Origin: Streptococcus sanguinis
GTDB taxonomy: Bacteria > Bacillota > Bacilli > Lactobacillales > Streptococcaceae
NCBI RefSeq assembly: GCF_003943735.1
Contig: NZ_RJMV01000009.1
Location: 1-64,000 of the forward strand
Reading direction: 5' to 3'
Length of the DNA: 64,000 nt
Position 1 is the first letter of the stretch; every line of letters starts with the position of its first letter. The notes below the pieces were generated by a model. It ran no database searches, was not told the origin of the DNA, and saw only the letters and a program-made list of their open reading frames with translations. A program made the position numbers and the translations under genes. Of this stretch, positions 46,278-55,866 are shown one piece after another.

Positions 46278-48188
46278 TCACCGGTCATAAAACTCATGCA
46301 ATAAGCCAAAGAGTTCCTGTTGTTGAGCTAACAAGCTCTGACCGATGGTAGTAGATTTGATGAGGGTTCGTTCCTCTACATTTTCAATCACCTTCTTCAG
46401 GGAGGTTTGAGCAAACGGCGATTCTACAACTTTTTGAGCATTTTGGAAAGGCTGATGGGTCACTAGCTGGAAGCCATAGGAATTATTGAGCAGTGAATAG
46501 CCAGCCGTTCCAGTCTTCTTCTGATAGGCCTTGCAGAGGCCACCATCAATGACAAAGAGCAGACCGCCCCCACGGATAGGCGACTCTCCCTTGCCTGTCT
46601 TAACCGGAGTATGACCGTTGACCATCCTAGACTCTTGAGAAAAGAGACCAAATTCTTCCAAAATCAGCTGGCAGACTTTCTCAGAATTACGATAAGAAAA
46701 ATAAGAATTTTCCACTTCCTTGTGGGTCTCCTTATCTTCAATGAAATAGCGCTCCAAGGTAGTCATCTTTTCTTTGCCAAACAGAGGAGAAAGCTTACCT
46801 TGCCAGCAATACCAAATCAAATCAGTCGACAAATCATCGCCCACTTCCTTGTCCTTGGCCGCCTGCCGAATATGATACTCAAAGAAATCCAGCAATTCCT
46901 TGCCCGCATAATGGGCTTGATTGAGAATGAAAGGCTGGAATTCTCCTGATGGCTCCAAAGGAATGCAGCCGTGAAAAAGCAAGTGCTTATTGTAGATTTT
47001 ATACATAGAGCCCTTGTTCATCAGAAGACTCATATGCTCTGCCATCTTAAGAGAACTTTGGAACGAGGCCAGCATACTGTCTACAGCTTGATTTTCTTCT
47101 GGTGTCAAAGCTGAAGGATTTTCCGGATTGATAGTTTGGAAGCAGGTATTAACCAGGGCATGTTTAGTATCGTCAATCGTAATGCTTTCTTCCCAATAGT
47201 CAATCTTGTCCAACATGACATGGTCCTGCATCTGGAATTCAGGCCGTCGTTTGATAAGTTGATTTTCCAGCTTGAACTGGATAATCGACAAGGCTTGGTG
47301 AACCTTTTCCAGTTGCAGAATTTCCTCTTCAGAAAACTCCTGCTCTCTGCCACCAAGAATAGGCCTAAACTTAGGATTAGACTGGTAAGTCTTGTCCGCA
47401 AAAAGGGTCAAAGAGCGCAGGTTTAAACCATAATCTTTCTCGATATCCCAGAGATAGCCATAGCGAGCTGCGATGCGCAACACATTGAGCAAGCAGGCCT
47501 TAGAGCCAAAAAAGGCTCCCATCCAGATAATGTCGTGATTGCCCCACTGAATATCGAGCGAGTGAAAATGCTGCAGTTCATCAATGACCTGAGCACTACC
47601 AGCTCCTCTGTCAAAAATGTCTCCAACCACATGCAGATGGTCAATCAACAACCGCCGGATACTTCGAGACAAGCCTAGGATAAAAGGCACAGCTTCCCGC
47701 AATTCAATCACATAAGTCAGGATATTCTCAAAATAGGACTTTTTATCAGCTAGAGCCGTGTCACTATAGAGCAACTCCTCGATAATATAGGCATACTGTG
47801 GCGGCAAGGCCTTTCTAACCTTGGACCGACTGTATTTTGCACCCGCAAAAGCCAGCAAGTTCAAGAGCTGGGGAATGGTTTCCTGATACCAGTCTTGGCC
47901 TTTAGTTTCTTCCCCCAGCACAAGCTCAGGATAGGAAACCAGCGCTGAGAGCCGGTCCTTATGAACTTCTGACAAGCTGTCCCCAAAACAGTCCTTGATC
48001 TTCTCATTGAGGATACCTGCACAGCTTCTCAAAATATAGTCAAATGCAGCAAACTCCCCGTGAATGTCACTGATATACAGCTCCGTCCCTTTGGGCAGGT
48101 TCAAAATTGCCTCTAGGTTGGTCAGTTCTGTAATGACTTTCTGGCGACTGTCAAATTCTTTCAATAAAATACGCTTATATTGCTCCAT
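46278..48188 (-). CDS. fbp: Fructose-1,6-bisphosphatase, class III
   Basis: 636 aa, the size of the Firmicutes class III enzyme (B. subtilis YydE/Fbp about 670). Hydrolyses fructose 1,6-bisphosphate to fructose 6-phosphate, the key irreversible gluconeogenic step. Calcineurin-like metallophosphatase motifs: YISDIHGEFAAFDYILR, HVVGDIFDRGAGS, IQWGNHDIIWMG, and the C-terminal VNGHTPVKTGKGESP. Lies downstream of the PPDK regulatory gene, forming a gluconeogenic group with ppdK. Few streptococci carry this enzyme, so it is a useful lineage marker (from memory). Confidence 0.94.
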   Translation of the reverse strand: MEQYKRILLKEFDSRQKVITELTNLEAILNLPKGTELYISDIHGEFAAFDYILRSCAGILNEKIKDCFGDSLSEVHKDRLSALVSYPELVLGEETKGQDWYQETIPQLLNLLAFAGAKYSRSKVRKALPPQYAYIIEELLYSDTALADKKSYFENILTYVIELREAVPFILGLSRSIRRLLIDHLHVVGDIFDRGAGSAQVIDELQHFHSLDIQWGNHDIIWMGAFFGSKACLLNVLRIAARYGYLWDIEKDYGLNLRSLTLFADKTYQSNPKFRPILGGREQEFSEEEILQLEKVHQALSIIQFKLENQLIKRRPEFQMQDHVMLDKIDYWEESITIDDTKHALVNTCFQTINPENPSALTPEENQAVDSMLASFQSSLKMAEHMSLLMNKGSMYKIYNKHLLFHGCIPLEPSGEFQPFILNQAHYAGKELLDFFEYHIRQAAKDKEVGDDLSTDLIWYCWQGKLSPLFGKEKMTTLERYFIEDKETHKEVENSYFSYRNSEKVCQLILEEFGLFSQESRMVNGHTPVKTGKGESPIRGGGLLFVIDGGLCKAYQKKTGTAGYSLLNNSYGFQLVTHQPFQNAQKVVESPFAQTSLKKVIENVEERTLIKSTTIGQSLLAQQQELFGLLHEFYDR

Positions 48189-48229
48189 CTTCAGTCCTCA
48201 CTCTATAACCGCTCTCTCGATCTTCTCTC

Positions 48230-49042
48230 TTATCTCAATTTCTTCAAATGATCTTCAATCAAGAAAGCCGTCTCCTCAATTGATTTATCCGTGATATTGA
48301 TGACATGTGCCCGATACTTTTTAAAGACTTCTTTTGAGTAGTCTAGTTCTTCGTATATCTTTTCCAGATCCGTGTAGCTGGTCGACTGGGTTAATCCCAG
48401 AGAATTCAAGCGATTACTGCGTATCTTAGACAGTTTTTCTGGCTCACATAAAAGGCCGATAATCCGCTCCGGATCTACCTTTTCCAAGACCTGAGGCAGA
48501 GGGACTTCTGGAATCAAAGGCAGGTTAGAAACCTTGTAGCCTTTATTAGCCAGATAAATACTGAGTGGCGTTTTGGATGTTCGGGAGACGCCCAAGAGCA
48601 CCAAATCCGAATCCAAAAATCCTTGTGGTGCCTTGCCATCGTCGTATTTGACCGCAAACTCAATAGCAGAGATTTTATTAAAATACTCAGTGTCCAGCCG
48701 GTGCAGAGTACCCGGCACCTCTATAGGACTGGTGCCCGTCTTTTCTCTGATAATCTCAAAAAATGGATGCATCAAATCTAGATAAGCAAGCCCATTGGCC
48801 TGACTGAACTCTCTAGCTACAGCTGCTAGCTTGCTATCGACTAGAGTACTGATGACAAGGGCATCGTCCTTGATGGCATCGCGCAGAATAGCCAGCAATT
48901 CTTCTTCCTTGTTGATAAATGGAAAACGATAGCTGTTATTAAAAATAATATCTGGGTACTGAGCTGTCACCGCAGACAACAGCTTCTGCGAAGTCCCCCC
49001 CAAAGAATCTGAAATGCTGTAAACAATAATTTCTTTCTTCAT
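48230..49042 (-). CDS. Pyruvate phosphate dikinase regulatory protein (DUF299)
   Basis: 270 aa from ATG of MKKEIIVYSISDSLGGTSQ (GAGGA 7 nt upstream). Bifunctional kinase/phosphorylase of the PSRP family, which switches PPDK off by ADP-dependent phosphorylation of the Thr next to its catalytic His and back on with phosphate. P-loop: GVSRTSKTPLSIYLANKG. C-terminal Arg/Asp motifs are present (RIIGLLCEPEKL ... SRNRLNSLG region). Its target is encoded by the divergent ppdK 0.9 kb away. It follows the CBS regulator by 11 nt. Confidence 0.93.
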   Translation of the reverse strand: MKKEIIVYSISDSLGGTSQKLLSAVTAQYPDIIFNNSYRFPFINKEEELLAILRDAIKDDALVISTLVDSKLAAVAREFSQANGLAYLDLMHPFFEIIREKTGTSPIEVPGTLHRLDTEYFNKISAIEFAVKYDDGKAPQGFLDSDLVLLGVSRTSKTPLSIYLANKGYKVSNLPLIPEVPLPQVLEKVDPERIIGLLCEPEKLSKIRSNRLNSLGLTQSTSYTDLEKIYEELDYSKEVFKKYRAHVINITDKSIEETAFLIEDHLKKLR

Positions 49043-49053
49043 GTTCATTCCTC

Positions 49054-49683
49054 TTATCTATTAACCTCAGCGCTTCTGGCCTCTTGAATAATATAATCCA
49101 GCAGGGCTGACTTGGTCACAGTTCCTAAAATTTTACGCTCATTATCCTCATCGACTACCGGCAGTGAATCAATCGCAAAATCCTGCAAAACTGCTGCCGC
49201 TTCCAAAATATTCATATCCTTGTAGCAAGTTTTAATATGGGGCATTCGGGTCATGCAAACCGCTACAGGCGTGCTGTCAATGTTAGTATTGAGCGAAGCC
49301 CGCAGCAAGTCCTTACGCGACAAAATCCCCAAGAGCAGCTTATGCTCATCAATGACATAGAGAACATCCGCATCATACATAAATAAGGTGATAATGGCAT
49401 CTTGAATAAAAGAATCATGAGATACTAAAACAGGAGATGTCATAATTTCCGCCACTTCCTTTCGAAAGGTATCGAAAAAGAAAAGCGTCTCTAAATCTGA
49501 GCCCGAATATGTGTAACCAACTTTAGGCGTAGCCTTCAAAATACCAACCAAGGTCAGAAAAGACAGATCCGAGCGCAGGGTCGCCCGAGAAATATCGAGT
49601 AATTCAGAGATTTTCTCACCGCTGAGTGGCTGGTGTTCTTTTACAATTTCTACAATTTTCTTTTGCCGTTCACTTAATTTCAA
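49054..49683 (-). CDS. HTH-CBS regulator, CcpN-like
   Basis: 209 aa. N-terminal winged helix (RQKKIVEIVKEHQPLSGEKISELLDISRATLRSDLSFL) followed by two CBS domains (about 75-135 and 140-205), which bind adenine nucleotides. This layout and the neighbouring DUF299 gene match B. subtilis CcpN-YqfL, where CcpN represses gluconeogenic genes on glycolytic substrates. Here it likely controls ppdK and its own operon from the shared intergenic region (inference). Confidence 0.88.
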   Translation of the reverse strand: MKLSERQKKIVEIVKEHQPLSGEKISELLDISRATLRSDLSFLTLVGILKATPKVGYTYSGSDLETLFFFDTFRKEVAEIMTSPVLVSHDSFIQDAIITLFMYDADVLYVIDEHKLLLGILSRKDLLRASLNTNIDSTPVAVCMTRMPHIKTCYKDMNILEAAAVLQDFAIDSLPVVDEDNERKILGTVTKSALLDYIIQEARSAEVNR

Positions 49684-49800
49684 ATAGGTCTGACTCCTTC
49701 GTTCTTTATAATAGATGATTAGCCTGATTTCGCTTAAAATTTAGGAATTATTGCTCATATTTCATTTTTAAACATTTAAATAATCATCATTTTGTAACAC

Positions 49801-49828
49801 ATTATAACAAAAAAAGAAAAATTGTCAA
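49801..49828 (-). promoter_or_regulatory. Promoter of the CBS regulator/PSRP/fbp operon
   Basis: TTGACA (49828-49823), 16-nt spacer, TATAAT (49806-49801) on the minus strand: both boxes match consensus fully. Confidence 0.75.
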
Positions 49829-49850
49829 TAAAACAAGATGATTTTTTCGG

Positions 49851-49880
49851 TTGACAAATATATGTGATGTATATTACAAT
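49851..49880 (+). promoter_or_regulatory. ppdK promoter
   Basis: TTGACA (49851-49856), 18-nt spacer, TACAAT (49875-49880). The two divergent -35 boxes are 22 nt apart, so one regulator site could control both directions. Confidence 0.7.
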
Positions 49881-49928
49881 GTAGTTGTTCTACAATATGA
49901 CACATATTTCATAATTTTGGAGGTAAAT

Positions 49929-52550
49929 ATGGCGAAATGGATTTACTCCTTCGAGGAAGGATGTGCAGATGATAAGGCTTTGCTTGGCGGAAAAGGAGCC
50001 AACCTAGCTGAAATGACCAATTTGGGACTGCCTGTCCCTCCAGGTTTTACTATTACTACAGAAAGCTGTATCGAATATTTAAAAAACCCTTATTTCTTTG
50101 AATCTTCTTTAAAAGAAGATGTTTTGAAAGCGGTTACTGTCCTGGAAGAAAAAACAGGTAAATATTTCAGTGGCAACGACTCAGCCTTGCTCTTAGTGTC
50201 TGTTCGAAGCGGAGCCAAGTTTTCCATGCCGGGCATGATGGACACTATTCTTAATCTAGGTCTAAACGATTTAAGAACCCAGACTCTGGCTGAGCAGACC
50301 AACGCTGACTTTGCCTACAACTGCTACCGCCGGTTGCTGCAAATGTTTGCTGATGTAGTTTATGGCATTTCCAAGGATGAGTTTGATAACCTCTTGGGCT
50401 ATTTTGAAAGGAATGCTGGCAAACAAGCCAAGGATTTTACATTGGATGAACATCAAGCATTAATCGACCAGTACAAGCAGCTTTATCGTGAGCATCATCA
50501 AACCTTCCCCCAAAGCTCGAAAGAGCAGCTTTATGCTGCTATCAAGGCGGTCTTCAAGTCTTGGAATAATCCCCGAGCTCAGGTCTACCGCAACTTGAAT
50601 AATATTCCTCATGATTTGGGAACAGCGGTAAATGTCCAAGCCATGGTCTTTGGCAATAGCGACCAAGCCAGTGGTACAGGAGTCGTCTTTACGAGAAACC
50701 CTGCCAGCGGTGAGCATCAGTTATTTGGCGAATTTCTGCTCAATGCACAAGGAGAGGATGTCGTAGCCGGCATTCGGACCCCTGAGCCTATTGCTGCACT
50801 TGAGACAGCTCTCTCTCAGGCCTATGCAGCCTTCCAAGACTATGCTAAGATTCTCGAAAACCACTACAAGGACATGCAAGATATCGAATTTACCATTGAA
50901 AAGGGTAAACTCTATATTCTCCAAACTAGAAACGGTAAACGGACCGCTAAGGCATCTTTGAAAATCGCCTTAGATCTGGTAGACGAGGGCATTATCAGCA
51001 AAAAAGAAGCTCTCCAGCGCGTATCTCCCGCTACGATTAGCCAGCTCATCCATCCTGTATTTGAAGAAAAAGCTCTGCAAGATGCTCCTTTCTTGGCTCA
51101 AGGACTGCCAGCCAGCCCTGGTGCAGCAACTGGCGAGATTGTCTTTACAGCTGAGCGCGCCAAAGACTACCACTCCTTGGGTAAAAAGGTCATTTTAGTC
51201 CGTCAGGAAACTTCACCTGAAGACATTGAGGGCATGGTTGTCAGTCAGGCCATCGTAACCAGTCAGGGCGGTATGACCTCTCACGCAGCTGTCGTAGCCC
51301 GGGGAATGGGAACCTGCTGTGTGGCTGGCTGCAGTGAGCTGAACATCAGCGAGGAAAGCAAGACCGTTTCCTGCGGAAATCTTGTCTTGACCGAAGCTGA
51401 CGTCATTTCAGTTGATGGCAGCTCGGGACGCATTTATAGCGGTGAGATTCCGACCGTCCTAGTCGAAAATGACCAAGAACTCCAACGACTGCTTTCATGG
51501 GCAGACGAAGTCGCACAACTCAAAGTCCGTGCCAACGCAGAGACCGTTCAGGATTTGAAAACAGCTATTAAGTTTGGGGCAAAAGGTATCGGTCTTGCTC
51601 GTACTGAACACATGTTCTTTGGTCAGGAACGAATTCTAGAAATGCGGCGCCTGATTCTAGCCGACAACGAATTGGAAACCAGATCCGCCCTCAAAAGACT
51701 GCTGGAGTTCCAAGAAGAAGACTTCTATCAAATGTTCCAAGCAGTTCAGGACAAACCTATGATTATCCGTCTTTTGGATCCGCCGATGCATGAATTTCTA
51801 CCTAAAGATTCACAGGAAATCAAGGCTTTGGCTGACAAGCTGCACAAGTCACCAGAAAAGCTGACTCGCCGCATTGAACAGCTGCAAGAAAGCAATCCAA
51901 TGCTAGGCCACCGTGGCTGCCGTCTGGGGATTACGCAACCAGAGATTTACAAGATGCAGGTCGAAGCCGTCTTCAATAGTGCTATCAAGCTGAGTCAAGA
52001 AGGATTGACTGTCAAGCCAGAAATCATGATTCCGCTGATTGCTGACAAGGCTGAGTTGGACTCTGTCAAAGCCTTTCTCATCCAACATATCAACAAGCTC
52101 TTTAGACATCAAGGTCTAGAGCCTTTCCCTTATGAAATCGGCACTATGATTGAACTTCCGCGTGCCTGTCTGGTTGCAGACCAGCTAGCTCACGAAGCGG
52201 ACTTCTTCAGCTTTGGTACTAACGACCTGACCCAGATGACCTACGGTTTCTCACGGGACGATATTGGAAAATTCATCGGCCATTATAAAGAGAAAGAAAT
52301 CCTTCCTTTTGATCCTTTCCAAAGTGTTGACCAGGACGGCGTTGGTGAATTGATGCGGATAGCTATCAGCAAAGGGCGTCAAGTCAAACCTGAACTTCCT
52401 ATCGGCATCTGCGGTGAGGTCGGGGGCGATCCGGCTTCCATCCCCTTCTTCCAGGAAATTGGTGTCACCTATGTTTCCTGCTCGCCTTATCGGGTTCCAG
52501 CAGCAAGACTGGCTGTCGCTCAAGCGGCACTCCAAGATAAGAAGTCATGA
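49929..52550 (+). CDS. ppdK: Pyruvate, phosphate dikinase
   Basis: 873 aa from ATG of MAKWIYSFEEGCADDKALLGG, with GGAGG 5 nt upstream; the longer frame would run through the promoter. Converts pyruvate, ATP and phosphate to phosphoenolpyruvate, AMP and pyrophosphate (reversible). N-terminal ATP-grasp domain with GGKGANLAEM, central phospho-His domain with GGMTSHAAVVARGMG (H452; T450 is the likely regulatory site), and C-terminal PEP/pyruvate barrel with GTNDLTQMTYGFSRDD and GICGEVGGDPASIPF. Length is normal for PPDK. Gives the cell a route from pyruvate back to PEP. Confidence 0.96.
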   Translation: MAKWIYSFEEGCADDKALLGGKGANLAEMTNLGLPVPPGFTITTESCIEYLKNPYFFESSLKEDVLKAVTVLEEKTGKYFSGNDSALLLVSVRSGAKFSMPGMMDTILNLGLNDLRTQTLAEQTNADFAYNCYRRLLQMFADVVYGISKDEFDNLLGYFERNAGKQAKDFTLDEHQALIDQYKQLYREHHQTFPQSSKEQLYAAIKAVFKSWNNPRAQVYRNLNNIPHDLGTAVNVQAMVFGNSDQASGTGVVFTRNPASGEHQLFGEFLLNAQGEDVVAGIRTPEPIAALETALSQAYAAFQDYAKILENHYKDMQDIEFTIEKGKLYILQTRNGKRTAKASLKIALDLVDEGIISKKEALQRVSPATISQLIHPVFEEKALQDAPFLAQGLPASPGAATGEIVFTAERAKDYHSLGKKVILVRQETSPEDIEGMVVSQAIVTSQGGMTSHAAVVARGMGTCCVAGCSELNISEESKTVSCGNLVLTEADVISVDGSSGRIYSGEIPTVLVENDQELQRLLSWADEVAQLKVRANAETVQDLKTAIKFGAKGIGLARTEHMFFGQERILEMRRLILADNELETRSALKRLLEFQEEDFYQMFQAVQDKPMIIRLLDPPMHEFLPKDSQEIKALADKLHKSPEKLTRRIEQLQESNPMLGHRGCRLGITQPEIYKMQVEAVFNSAIKLSQEGLTVKPEIMIPLIADKAELDSVKAFLIQHINKLFRHQGLEPFPYEIGTMIELPRACLVADQLAHEADFFSFGTNDLTQMTYGFSRDDIGKFIGHYKEKEILPFDPFQSVDQDGVGELMRIAISKGRQVKPELPIGICGEVGGDPASIPFFQEIGVTYVSCSPYRVPAARLAVAQAALQDKKS

Positions 52551-52572
52551 TTACTTTGCTATTCTAGCTCAA

Positions 52573-52610
52573 GAAGCTGCTCAATCCAAATTTGAGCAGT
52601 TTCTTTTCTT
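52573..52610 (+). terminator. Intrinsic terminator after ppdK
   Basis: Arms GAAGCTGCTCAA / TTGAGCAGTTTC (52573-52584 / 52592-52603) then TTTTCTT. Confidence 0.8.
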
Positions 52611-52734
52611 AACAGCAATCTTCTGTGTACGTTTTCATAAATAAAAATTTGATTTTTTTAAGACATTTTCAGATAAAAAACGTATAATGAGAGATAAGAA
52701 ATCATTGAAATTTTAAAAGGAGATTCTTTCGAGC

Positions 52735-53151
52735 ATGGAAAACTATTCTCGCAGCAATAAAAACAAGACAAAATCAACTAAAAAACCCACTAAACAACAT
52801 ATCAAAACTGGTCTTTCAGCCTTCCAAAAGACTATTGCAACGGTTGCCAGTATCTTGTCTATCATCATTGCCAGCATCACGATCATGAATCTGACTGGCC
52901 AAAAGGATGAAAAATCAAAAACTGATACCAGCAGCTCTACTGCAACGACTACCATCATCAAGGAAATCGAAAAAGAAACTAGCAACCCTGCTTCAACAAC
53001 TGCAACTGATACTGCTGCTTCCAGCAGTGATACAACAGCAGTTGAGACTAGTGCGTCTAGCTCTGCAGCAGATACAGCAGCAGGCGACACTACTGCCTCT
53101 AGCTCTACGGCAGATACAGCAACCAATACTCAGACAGAAGCTTCAAACTAA
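52735..53151 (+). CDS. Single-TM protein with Ser/Thr/Ala-rich tail
   Basis: 138 aa. Basic, Lys/Thr-rich N-terminus (residues 1-30), one hydrophobic helix (about 33-58, TIATVASILSIIIASITIM), then an extracytoplasmic tail made almost only of Ser, Thr, Ala, Asp and Glu with recurring ASSS-DTA-like units (about residues 85-130). No LPXTG or catalytic motif. Probable type II membrane protein with a disordered, possibly O-glycosylated outer tail (inference). Upstream -10 TATAAT at 52683-52688 with AAGACA 17 nt before; SD AAGGAG. I do not recognise the family. Confidence 0.7.
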   Translation: MENYSRSNKNKTKSTKKPTKQHIKTGLSAFQKTIATVASILSIIIASITIMNLTGQKDEKSKTDTSSSTATTTIIKEIEKETSNPASTTATDTAASSSDTTAVETSASSSAADTAAGDTTASSSTADTATNTQTEASN

Positions 53152-53157
53152 ACAAGC

Positions 53158-53193
53158 AGAAAACGCCCAGCTCATTGAGCCAGGCGTTTTTCT
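53158..53193. terminator. Bidirectional terminator
   Basis: AAACGCC-x2-GCTCA / GAGC-x2-GGCGTTT stem with U-rich tails on both strands, between the convergent Ser/Thr-rich gene and potD. Confidence 0.75.
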
Positions 53194-53222
53194 TGTATTC
53201 ATCAAGCAGCCTTGCTTGACTA

Positions 53223-54293
53223 TCACTTCCGATACATCTTGACTTGAAGATAGAGGTCGTTATAGGTCCCCAGCCATTTAGGACCCAACTGCTCATAAAC
53301 TTCCAGATGTTTCATCGTTTCCTCAGTAGGATAAAAGGCCTCATCTTCCTGAATTTCCTTAGGCAACATGGCCTTGGCAGGAAGATTCGGTGTCGAATAG
53401 CCAACATAAAGAGCGTTCTTATAAGCATTTTCCGGTCTCAGCATAAAGTTAATAAACTGATAGGCTGCTTTTTTATTTTTGACCGTTTTAGGAATGACAA
53501 TATTATCAAACCAAAGATTGCTGGCTTCTGTTGGTACGACATAGCGCAGGTCTTCATTGGCCTCCAGCATCTGCCGAGCCTCGCCAGAAAAGGTCACTCC
53601 GATAGCAGCATTGTTCTGAATCATGTATCCCTTCATCTCATCAGCTACAATGGCCTTGATATTTGGCGTCAGAGTGTAGAGCTTATCAACAGCCTCCTGG
53701 AGCTGATCTGCATCTTTGGAGTTGAGACTATGTCCATCCGAGTTCAGACCAATTCCCATGACTTCGCGGGCTCCATCAATCATCATGATGGAGTTTTTGT
53801 ATTCAGGTCGCCAGAGATCATTCCAATGCTCCGGAGCTTTATCAACCATTTTTTCATTGTAGACAATGCCCAGCGTTCCCCAAAAATAAGGAATTGAATA
53901 CTGATTTCCAGGATCGAAAGGCTGGTCTAAAAAGTCAGAACCGATATTTTCCAAACCTTTAATCTGGCTATGATCTAGCTTCTCCACCAAGCCTTCCTTC
54001 ATCATCTTGGCAATCATATATTCACTGGGAATAGCAATGTCGTAGGTTGTGCCGCCCTGCTTCACTTTCGTATACATGGCTTCATTGGAGTCAAATGTAT
54101 CATACTGGATTTGGACACCAGTTTCCTTGGTAAACTCCGTCAGCAAGGCAGGATCGATATAGTCACCCCAGTTGTAAATGACCAGCTTATCGCTCTCCTT
54201 GCTCTGCGTCCGACTTTCGATCTGGTAACTAACACCCCATAAGACTAAGATAATCAGCAGAATCCCCGCTAAAAATGAATAGAGCTTTCTCAT
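53223..54293 (-). CDS. potD: Spermidine/putrescine-binding protein
   Basis: 356 aa extracytoplasmic binding protein for polyamines. N-terminal signal anchor (LYSFLAGILLIILVLWGVSY) has no lipobox cysteine, so it is held by an uncleaved helix or released, as seems usual for streptococcal PotD. Mature start KLVIYNWGDYIDPALLTEF and PYFWGTLGIVYNEKMV, LMMIDGAREVMGIGL-like and NLWFDNIVIPKTVKN stretches match PotD. Overlaps potC by 4 nt. Last gene of potABCD. Confidence 0.94.
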   Translation of the reverse strand: MRKLYSFLAGILLIILVLWGVSYQIESRTQSKESDKLVIYNWGDYIDPALLTEFTKETGVQIQYDTFDSNEAMYTKVKQGGTTYDIAIPSEYMIAKMMKEGLVEKLDHSQIKGLENIGSDFLDQPFDPGNQYSIPYFWGTLGIVYNEKMVDKAPEHWNDLWRPEYKNSIMMIDGAREVMGIGLNSDGHSLNSKDADQLQEAVDKLYTLTPNIKAIVADEMKGYMIQNNAAIGVTFSGEARQMLEANEDLRYVVPTEASNLWFDNIVIPKTVKNKKAAYQFINFMLRPENAYKNALYVGYSTPNLPAKAMLPKEIQEDEAFYPTEETMKHLEVYEQLGPKWLGTYNDLYLQVKMYRK

Positions 54294-55063
54294 ACGGTCT
54301 CCTCCTTCTCACGGGTGATAAAGTAATACCCAATTACCAAAGCAATGCTGAAGAGAAAGACCAAGGCTGATAGGGCATTGATTTCCAGAGAAATTCCCTG
54401 CCGAGCGCGGGAGTAAATCTCAACAGACAGAGTAGAAAAGCCATTTCCAGTGACGAAGAAGGTCACTGCAAAGTCATCTAATGAGTAAGTAAAGGCCATA
54501 AAGTAGCCAGCGATGATGGCTGGAGTCAGATAAGGCAGCATGATTTCCTTTAGCATTTGCAGCTGACTAGCACCTAGGTCATAGGCAGCTTTAATCATAT
54601 CATCATTCATTTCCTTCAGACGCGGAAGAATCATCAGCACCACAATCGGAATGGAAAAGGCTACATGGCTAGCCAGCACAGACAGAAAGCCCAGCTGGAA
54701 TTTCGCAGTGGTAAAGAGAATCAGAAAACTGGCGCCAATCATGACATCCGGTGCTACCATGAGGATATTGTTGATAGACAGAAAGGCATCCTGATATTTC
54801 TTGCGGGCTTGATAGATATAGATGGCTCCAAAAGTTCCAATCAGCGTCGCAATCAACGAAGACAGGAAAGCCAGAAAGAAGGTCTGAACCAAAATCAGAA
54901 TAAGGCGTGAATCCTCAAAGAGATTTTGAAAATGACTGAGACTGATTCCTGTGAAACGATTCATGTCTTCCCCAGCATTAAAAGCATAAGCAATCAGGTA
55001 AAAGATGGGGATGTAGAGCACCAAAAAGACAAAGACCAGATAGAGATTTGCAATTTTTTTCAT
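54290..55063 (-). CDS. potC: Spermidine/putrescine ABC permease PotC
   Basis: 257 aa from ATG of [17 protein letters not shown], overlapping the potB stop by 4 nt with AAGGAGAGG before it. Six membrane segments and the EAA coupling loop (KAAYDLGASQLQMLKEIMLPYL) that docks with PotA. Second half of the heterodimeric channel. Confidence 0.94.
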   Translation of the reverse strand: MKKIANLYLVFVFLVLYIPIFYLIAYAFNAGEDMNRFTGISLSHFQNLFEDSRLILILVQTFFLAFLSSLIATLIGTFGAIYIYQARKKYQDAFLSINNILMVAPDVMIGASFLILFTTAKFQLGFLSVLASHVAFSIPIVVLMILPRLKEMNDDMIKAAYDLGASQLQMLKEIMLPYLTPAIIAGYFMAFTYSLDDFAVTFFVTGNGFSTLSVEIYSRARQGISLEINALSALVFLFSIALVIGYYFITREKEETV

Positions 55064-55866
55064 CGCCCTCTCCTTTCCTTGGTTGCCCACATGGTAAAGA
55101 GCATGGCAACAATCAGTACCACTCCGATAGTAGAGCCCATGCCCCAGTTTTGAGTAGTCAGGAAGTGCTGCTCAATAGCAGTTCCCAGAGTAATCACTCG
55201 ATTACCGCCGATTAAGCGGGTCAGCATGAAGAGACTGAGACTAGGGATAAAGACTGACTGCACCCCACTTCTGACACCATTCAAGGACAAAGGGAAAACA
55301 ACCCGACGGAAAGTCTCCCAGCGATTAGCTCCCAAGTCATAGCTGGCATTGATAAGATTTGGATCCAAATCATCCAGAACATTGAAAATGGGCAGAATCA
55401 TAAAAGGCAGCTCGATGTAGCTGGCTACAAAGATAAATGAAAAGTCCGTAAAGAGAATCTGCTGCGGTCCTACTCCGATAAAAGTCAAAAATTGGTTAAT
55501 TGAGCCATTCTGACCAAAAATACCGATGAAAGCATAAGCTTTGAGCAGAAGATTGATCCAGGTCGGCAGGACAATCAGCATGAGCCAGAGCTGCTTGTGC
55601 TTGAGCTGAGTCAAAAAGAATGCGGTCGGATAGGAAATCAGCAGGGTTACGACAGTAATAATTCCTGCATAAAGAACCGAATTCAGACTCATCTTGAGAT
55701 AGGTCCAGTTCTGCGATGTGAAGTAGGTCTGGTAATTTTCCAGCGTAAACTGGCCCTCAATGTTGAAGAAGGACTTCCAGATAATCATGACAACAGGTGC
55801 CAAGACAAAGAGGAAAATCCAGAGCAGGTAGGGCAAGAGAAAAAGATTAGAGGTTGTTTTCTTCAT
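55060..55866 (-). CDS. potB: Spermidine/putrescine ABC permease PotB
   Basis: 268 aa from ATG of [16 protein letters not shown], with GGAGG 5 nt upstream, overlapping the end of potA by 20 nt. Six membrane segments; EAA loop [22 protein letters not shown]. Pairs with PotC. Confidence 0.93.
   Translation of the reverse strand: MKKTTSNLFLLPYLLWIFLFVLAPVVMIIWKSFFNIEGQFTLENYQTYFTSQNWTYLKMSLNSVLYAGIITVVTLLISYPTAFFLTQLKHKQLWLMLIVLPTWINLLLKAYAFIGIFGQNGSINQFLTFIGVGPQQILFTDFSFIFVASYIELPFMILPIFNVLDDLDPNLINASYDLGANRWETFRRVVFPLSLNGVRSGVQSVFIPSLSLFMLTRLIGGNRVITLGTAIEQHFLTTQNWGMGSTIGVVLIVAMLFTMWATKERRGR

Noticed and set aside
49929..52550. PEP synthase
   Set aside because: Domain order, 873-aa length, TSH active site and the adjacent DUF299 regulator all fit PPDK.
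52743..53126. 127-codon minus-strand frame over the Ser/Thr-rich gene
   Set aside because: Open only because the GCA/ACT/AGC repeats keep all frames open; Val/Ala-rich mirror peptide with no ribosome site.
53244..53897. 217-codon plus-strand open frame opposite potD
   Set aside because: It lies wholly antisense to a well-supported potD, has no ribosome site and reads as unstructured peptide with no family features.
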